From: Bacteroidales bacterium
GTDB taxonomy: Bacteria > Bacteroidota > Bacteroidia > Bacteroidales > UBA7960
Assembly: GCA_007123065.1 (NCBI GenBank)
Contig: SKSI01000083.1
Location: forward strand, 1 to 7,394
Reading direction: 5' to 3'
Length of the DNA stretch: 7,394 bases
Below are positions 7,046 through 7,394 of this stretch, piece by piece. The position numbers and the translations under genes were made by a program. Numbering within the stretch: position 1 is the first letter of the stretch; the number at the start of each line of letters is the position of its first letter. The notes under the pieces are model-generated. The model saw only the letters and a program-made list of their open reading frames with translations, searched no databases and was not told the DNA's origin.

Positions 7046-7394
7046 ATGAAGAAAAAAGTCAACCAGGATCAGTTTAAGGAAATTCAACAATTAAGGCAGG
7101 AAATCGATGCTTTAAAGTCGTTGTGTATTCAAAAAACGACGGAGAACGATAACCTTAGTAAAAGTCTGAGCGCAATGGAATGGATGCTTAAACCCAAGCA
7201 AACGGCATCCATGCACTTCGTGCCTGAATATGGCGATTTGAGCGACTTGAATGAAGATGGATTGATTAAGAAATCCATTCAAAAACAGCAATTGCAGGAT
7301 ATTGTCTCTGAGTATCTTGACTTGCTGGAAACCTCTGCTGCCATTTATGAGAAAAACGGGGATTATGCTTTGGGTATATTCTCTTCCGGTTGGT
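7046..7394 (+). CDS. N-terminal part of a PocR-domain sensor protein (probably a histidine kinase), cut by window edge
   Basis: ATG 7046 is the first start after an in-frame TAA at 7031-7033. The frame stays open for 116 residues to the right edge. There is no signal peptide or membrane segment, so the visible part should be cytoplasmic. Residues 5-45 are charged and heptad-like (QDQFKEIQQLRQEIDALK), suggesting a coiled coil. A short WMLKPK linker follows. Residues 59-116 match the start of a PocR ligand-binding domain (PF10114-type): PEYGDLSDLN, then YLDLLETSAAIYEKNGDYA and FSSGW at the edge. In the family a cysteine normally follows this last motif, just outside the window. In Bacteroidota, proteins with this beginning are typically hybrid or PAS-containing histidine kinases, but a regulator or cyclic-dinucleotide enzyme cannot be excluded because the output domain is missing. 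Upstream terminators make it the likely first gene of its own unit. Confidence 0.85.
   Translation, partial: MKKKVNQDQFKEIQQLRQEIDALKSLCIQKTTENDNLSKSLSAMEWMLKPKQTASMHFVPEYGDLSDLNEDGLIKKSIQKQQLQDIVSEYLDLLETSAAIYEKNGDYALGIFSSGW

Overview
The window looks like chromosome from a member of the Bacteroidota. The best evidence is a type IX secretion system (T9SS) type A C-terminal sorting domain on the large central protein. Supporting evidence is the Bacteroidota-style TAnnTTTG promoter element, the absence of clear Shine-Dalgarno sequences, and the start of a PocR-domain sensor of a kind common in this phylum. I see no mobile element, phage gene, CRISPR array, rRNA or intact tRNA.

Layout. (1) Positions 1-2461, minus strand: the first 820 residues of a secreted multidomain protein that runs off the left edge. 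It has a signal peptide, then three jelly-roll (cleaved-adhesin/choice-of-anchor J type) domains alternating with two choice-of-anchor D (ASH/HYDIN-like) Ig domains, then a carboxypeptidase-regulatory/PEGA-like domain. (2) Positions 2462-2731: a divergent intergenic region with a good promoter element for the minus-strand gene and a small GC-rich block of inverted repeats. (3) Positions 2732-6523, plus strand: a 1263-residue secreted M14 zinc carboxypeptidase with a complete set of recognisable catalytic residues, six accessory beta-sandwich domains and the T9SS sorting domain. (4) Positions 6524-7045: a non-coding stretch with an inverted repeat and two successive intrinsic terminators, followed by an AT-rich leader. 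(5) Positions 7046-7394, plus strand: the first 116 residues of a PocR-type sensor protein, probably a histidine kinase, cut by the right edge.

Functionally, the two divergent genes encode exported proteins built from related adhesive beta-sandwich modules. They may share the T9SS route to the cell surface or medium, one as a peptidase and the other as a possible binding or adhesion protein. The minus-strand protein's own sorting domain is not visible. The PocR gene is separated from them by strong terminators and is probably an independent cytoplasmic signalling gene.

Nothing here is clearly an undescribed system. The most unusual point is an apparent DOMON/CBM9-like domain nested inside an Ig-like domain of the carboxypeptidase.
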